Shown here piece after piece: positions 60,218 through 64,000 of a DNA stretch of 64,000 nucleotides (position 1 is the stretch's first letter; every line of letters starts with the position of its first letter). Source of the DNA: Marsupella aquatica (taxonomy: Eukaryota; Marchantiophyta). A program made the position numbers and the translations under genes. Location of the stretch: the NCBI GenBank assembly GCA_973895155.1, contig OZ316895.1:14322001-14386000 (forward strand), given 5' to 3'. Under the pieces are notes generated by a model. The model had not been told where the DNA came from, made no database searches, and was given only the letters and a program-made list of their open reading frames with translations.

Positions 60218-60779
60218 CTCCTCTCCCCTCCTCTATGCAGAACTCCTGAAATGGTAGACGAAAACGATAGCAATCTTTTCGGAAGTTGGGACTGAAGAGT
60301 GAACTGAACAGAGCACAGCTGATTGTTGAAACGGATTGCTGAAACGGATTGGATTGATGAAACGGAGGAACGCCCAGAGCTTGATGTCTACTACTGGAGA
60401 GGCAGAATGGGAAGAGATGGGCGAATCGACTCCAGTTGAAAAGAGTTCCCGCGCAATTGGCGAACTTCAAACTCGGGGAGGTGAAGATCTCGGGTCTACA
60501 TAATATATTTTTTCTTTGATTGTACTACTAGACCCTAGTATATCTCATGAATAATTACTGATGAGAAGCTAGAATTCGGGTCTTCACTGGGTTTCTAGAG
60601 TGAAGTCTCTAGACCCTGACTCTATGGCCCCACCAAATGTATCATTTATGTGGAAATAAGATCATGTATGATGATTTTTGTCACCATTTCTATTAATATT
60701 CAAACAATGAACATTCATGCTAGTTAGTCTTGTTCTTTATGTTGTGTCACATCTATGGAGTAACCCTCACATCATAGCT

Positions 60780-60965
60780 TTAGAGCATGTCAAAGCACTG
60801 CCATAAGTAAGACCTTATGGTTGTGACTTTTTTGACGTCTGAGTTTTATGAGGCACATATATTGGTAGCCTGTAAGGTTCTTATTCAGGCCATAAATCCA
60901 TTTTATGTCCTTAGCTGTACCTCGCTCAGAGCCCTCTTTTGACACACCCTATTGTGTCTTATTAC
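60780..60965 (-). repeat. Dispersed repeat, reverse-orientation relative of 47280-47745
   Basis: Reading the minus strand, 'gaggtacagctaaggaca', 'gatttatggcc', 'accttacaggctacc' and 'ttatggcagtgctttgaca' appear in the same order as in the 47.3-47.7 kb repeats. The identity is moderate. It is a repeat family with at least three members in this window. Confidence 0.7.
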
Positions 60966-61714
60966 TTACTAGCCTGAGGGCAGGTTCAAATATCCAAACA
61001 TTGTGCCTTATTACATACAAGCCTGAGTGCATGTTCTTTGAACCTAAATAGAGGTGAGGACCAGTCATTTTTTTTTGAGCAAAAATGTGCCAATGGCTTG
61101 CCTTGAAAACAAGAGGCAAATGATACTCAGGCTAATTTTTTTATAAGGATGTGCCATTTGCTACAATCAGAGCTGAAGTTGAAGTAATGTGCCACTAAGT
61201 TCTTACTTAAAACTTCTGAGTTTGTATTTCCCTTAGTAGATACTCTATTTTCTTGGTTTGCCCAAGTCCTAAATTCATTGTCTCTAGAGATATTAAACAT
61301 CCAAGACTAATACTGCACAAAAACTATGTAGTCATTAAAAACGGGGCTTTACGTTTCTTTGCAAGGCTGCTCCCACTATTCTTCAGATTCATTTTAGGGA
61401 CTCCCCAAATTAAATATTCATATGTCTAATTAGTCTGGCCCAAACTAATGGTTGTGAAGAATGTGCAATAATGAGACTAGTGAAGTTAATAATGACATTG
61501 GTGCTATTGGCTTTAGAATTTCCACATATTACAAAAGGTCTCATACATTGTACATAGTTTGAGGGTGAGGTGTCTGGTCATAATAAGTCACATGGCATCT
61601 ACCATGAATAAATCCTACTGCCGTCAAGGCCACGATTTGATATTTGTACATTTGAAATAGTCAATGAATTGTAGTTTAGACTGTACTGCGCAGATGGTCA
61701 TCTTAATAAACCAC

Positions 61715-61875
61715 ATTGCATTTGGTTTTGGTTATTGATGTGTGCTTGTTCACCTTGCCATATGTTAAAATAAATGCAAGTTGTTTGCAATGCAATTGCG
61801 TTTGGTTTTGGTTATTGCTGTGTGCTTCTTCTCGTTGCCATATGTTAACATAAATGTAAGTTTGTTTGTAATGCT
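61715..61875. repeat. Tandem duplication with 80-bp period
   Basis: Two units begin with 'attgcatttggttttgg' and 'attgcgtttggttttgg'. They continue with 'ttattg', 'tgtgtgctt' and 'ttgccatatgttaa'. Several substitutions separate them. Confidence 0.85.
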
Positions 61876-62517
61876 TTTCTCTTGAATCATTCAGTTCGCT
61901 TTGTTGGCATGTGTCATTCCTTTGGCCTACCTCCTTTTGTCTCTCTAAACCTTCACCATCCTCATCCTCTTTCTTTTCAAGTAATAGTGAATCACCTACA
62001 TGAATATGGAGGTGCAGGGCAATAGGCATGCTTGTATCCCACAAAGACAGATGGAAGAGAATATGGAAGGGCGAATTGAAATATCCCACAAAGCACGATA
62101 TAAGAAATTATTACAACTTACTGGCATCCTTTACAAAGAGAATGGCTCCTCCAATAAGTCAAGAAATGTAGGAGCCAACAAGCCACGACATTGGAGGCTT
62201 AGAGAAGTGTATGCTAAGGGGGTGTCACCTTTGGACACACGAGACTTCCCCTGTTGTACTTAGCCCAGATCACAGAACCCCTGTTTCCCCTGTTTTGCCT
62301 AGCCCAGGTGACAATGAAGGGATGCGTGCTGGCAAACTTGAAATGCCCTGATTCTGAGATAAATGGGTGAATCTTCTTCATTGAGTGGGGTGAAACAGAC
62401 TGGCCACATATCCCTCCAGGCAACAGGAATGGGTACCTCTAGCAGTACCCATTGGGCATCAGTAGTCCATTCCCAGACAGCCATGGCAGGCAACTGGTCT
62501 AAACCTGAGACACCCTA

Positions 62518-64000
62518 CTATCCAACAGAGGGAACTGGGCCAGAGAAGAAATTCTTAGACAGATTCAGGTAGAAGTAATTGTTGATCAGGCTGAAGAGGA
62601 CCGCTGGAACACCCCCAGACAACTTGTTGTGGGAGAGGTCAAGGTAGCTGAGAACAGTCAGGTCTCCTATGGTGGAAGGGAGTTTCCCCAGCAAATAATT
62701 GTGGGACAGGTCCAGGTCATTTAGCAACGGCAATCTGGCCAGAAAAGAGGCAGAGATAGGTCCATAGAGCTTTGAGTTGTGTATGTCCAAAGAGGCGAGA
62801 CTAGAATTATGTGAAAGGGAATTTGGGAGCTTGGTGTGGAGCGGGTTGTTGGAGATGTTGAGGATTACCAAGTCCAGATAGTTCTGGAATAGGGCCAGAG
62901 GAATGGGACCGCTGAAATCGTTGGAAGAAATGTCCAGCTTCCCCAGGTGTTTGCCAAAGTGACTGGGAATGCGCCCTGAAAGGTAATTGTAGGACAAATC
63001 CACAAAGACTGTTGTGGGATAGATGTAGTTCATGCCAAATGGCGGGACAGATCCCGTCAATTTGTTGTGGGATAGATCAATCTCAGTTAAGACGGGAAGT
63101 GTTGCAAGAGAGGCAGGGATGGAACCCGTAAGGAAGTTCCTGCTAGCAGAGAAATAGCCCATGGTTGTCAGATTGTAAAGCTGTGATGGGATAGATCCTG
63201 AGAGCTTATTGTTGTAGAGTGAGAAGCTGCTGATAGAGCTCATCCCACCGATCTCGTTGGGTATTGTCCCAGTCAGCAGGTTGTTTTCCAGGAACAGCAC
63301 CTGCAGTAAAAGCCAATTGGCCAGAATGACAATGTGGGTATTAAGAACTGGAATTGCTGATTTTTTCACAATAGGTTCCAAATATGTAGTAGCAGTTGTC
63401 TGAACCTGTCTCATGTAACACACATGAATTGTTGATTTTTGCAATAGGTTCCAAATAAGAAGTAGAAGTTGTCAAAACCTGTCTTATGTATTAAAAGTGA
63501 ATTGATGATTTTCGCAATAGGTTCCAAATAAGAAGTAGAAGTTGTCAAAACCTGTCTTATGTATTAAAAGTGAATTGATGATTTTCGCAATAGGTTCCAA
63601 ATAAGAAGTAGAAGTTGTCAAAACCTGTCTTATGTATTAAAAGTGAATTGTTGAGTTTCTCAATAGGTTCCAAAGACGAAGAAGAAGAACTCAGAACCTG
63701 TCTCATGGTACAAAACTGCTGCTCACCTGCAGTAGCTTGAGGTTGCCCAACGACGGAGGAAGTTGTCCGGTGAGACGATTGGAAGAGAGAGCCAAATCAA
63801 TCAGCTGAGTGAGTTCTCCAATTCGTGAAGGAATTGGCCCGGTCAGAAAATTGTCTTGGATGGTGAGGTCGGTCAGGCCTGTGAGTTTGTAGATGCACCG
63901 TGGAATTGTACCCGTCAGACGTTGATATTCGATGTGGAGTTGCTCGAGATGCGCTAGTTTACAAATTGAGTAGGGGATCGCACCAGAGAGTTCACCTGCA
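62518..64000 (-). CDS. Leucine-rich-repeat protein, 3' part (LRR receptor-like ectodomain), partial
   Basis: The gene runs leftward and continues beyond the window. The visible exons are from beyond 64000 (or an acceptor near 63996) to 63727, and 63300-62518, joined in phase 0 between LQ and VLFLENN. The protein consists of plant-specific extracellular LRRs of 23-25 residues with the LxxNxLxGxIP pattern. About three lie in the right exon (LTGTIP, LTGPIP, LTGQLP) and eleven in the left (LTGTIP, LSGSIP, LTGSIP, LTGSVP, LSGRIP, FSGPIP and so on). The frame stops with FFSGPVPSVG and two consecutive TAG codons. There is no C-terminal cysteine cap, membrane segment or kinase in the visible frame. 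Either another exon follows, the protein is a short secreted or receptor-like form, or the gene is truncated. A 73-bp minisatellite fills the intron. Confidence 0.82.
63374..63735. repeat. Intronic minisatellite, five units with exact 73-bp period
   Basis: 'ggttccaa' begins units at 63374, 63447, 63520, 63593 and 63666, each exactly 73 bases apart. The three central units (63447-63665) are almost identical, and the two outer ones have diverged. The array lies within the intron between the two LRR exons (63301-63726), and the last unit runs up to the exon border. Confidence 0.92.

Larger units (their letters stand above)
60218..62517. other. Leader of the SPC24-like gene and intergenic repeats
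   Basis: The 60218-60470 part is likely the leader and promoter of the SPC24-like gene. The rest is AT-rich without recognisable genes. It holds a reverse-orientation copy of the repeat at 47280-47745 and a tandem duplication near 61800. The left end (62200-62517) may include the 3' UTR of the LRR gene. Confidence 0.45.

Noticed and set aside
63374-63735. Evenly spaced repeats that might suggest a CRISPR array
   Set aside because: The 73-bp units are contiguous with no unique spacers, in an intron of a plant gene. It is a minisatellite.

Overview
This window is nuclear DNA from a plant. All recognisable genes have spliceosomal introns with GT..AG borders. The gene set is plant-like: a PRT6-type N-degron E3 ligase, an ARF1 GTPase, an SPC24/MUN-like kinetochore protein and a plant-style LRR protein with SG.IP repeats. 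A telo-box lies in front of a ribosomal protein gene, and the mobile elements are plant-type LINE, Copia, SINE-like and short-LTR elements. I would guess a non-seed land plant (bryophyte or lycophyte grade) because the introns are moderate and a Penelope-like reverse transcriptase is present. The sequence alone does not settle this.

Layout, left to right: a decayed L1-type LINE on the minus strand (1-2335); repeat-poor intergenic DNA; a two-exon alpha/beta-hydrolase (5067-6081, +); intergenic DNA holding a complete but non-coding short-LTR retroelement with a perfect 5-bp target duplication (9172-12826); a GC-rich leader and a six-exon ARF1 gene (14415-16788, +); 5.4 kb of intergenic DNA; a long CT/GA-rich leader and a 17-exon PRT6-type gene of about 2254 codons with a duplicated last exon (23877-35473, +).

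Next comes a cluster of mobile elements: possible Ty3/gypsy debris, a SINE-like element with a duplicated tRNA-like head, a broken Penelope-like element (37.6-39.1 kb) and a Copia element on the minus strand (41.1-47.1 kb). The Copia 5' end is a perfect inverted repeat of its U5 and primer-binding site. Then follow RPS27 (48259-49301, +), tandem-repeat-rich intergenic DNA, a PrmC/HemK methyltransferase with a long N-terminal extension (52959-55540, +), an SPC24-like gene with a U12-type intron (58869-60217, -), and the 3' part of an LRR gene (62518 to beyond 64000, -).

The genes do not form a pathway. They are independent housekeeping loci (vesicle traffic, protein turnover, translation, release-factor methylation, chromosome segregation) separated by repeats. 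The most noteworthy items are the inverted U5-PBS structure of the Copia copy, the Penelope-like element, the short-LTR element that carries 3.4 kb of non-coding cargo, the duplicated terminal exon of the PRT6-type gene, the two-codon last exon of ARF1 and the U12 intron in the SPC24-like gene. Exon boundaries were read by eye from reading frame, splice consensus and remembered family sequences. No search or transcript data were available.
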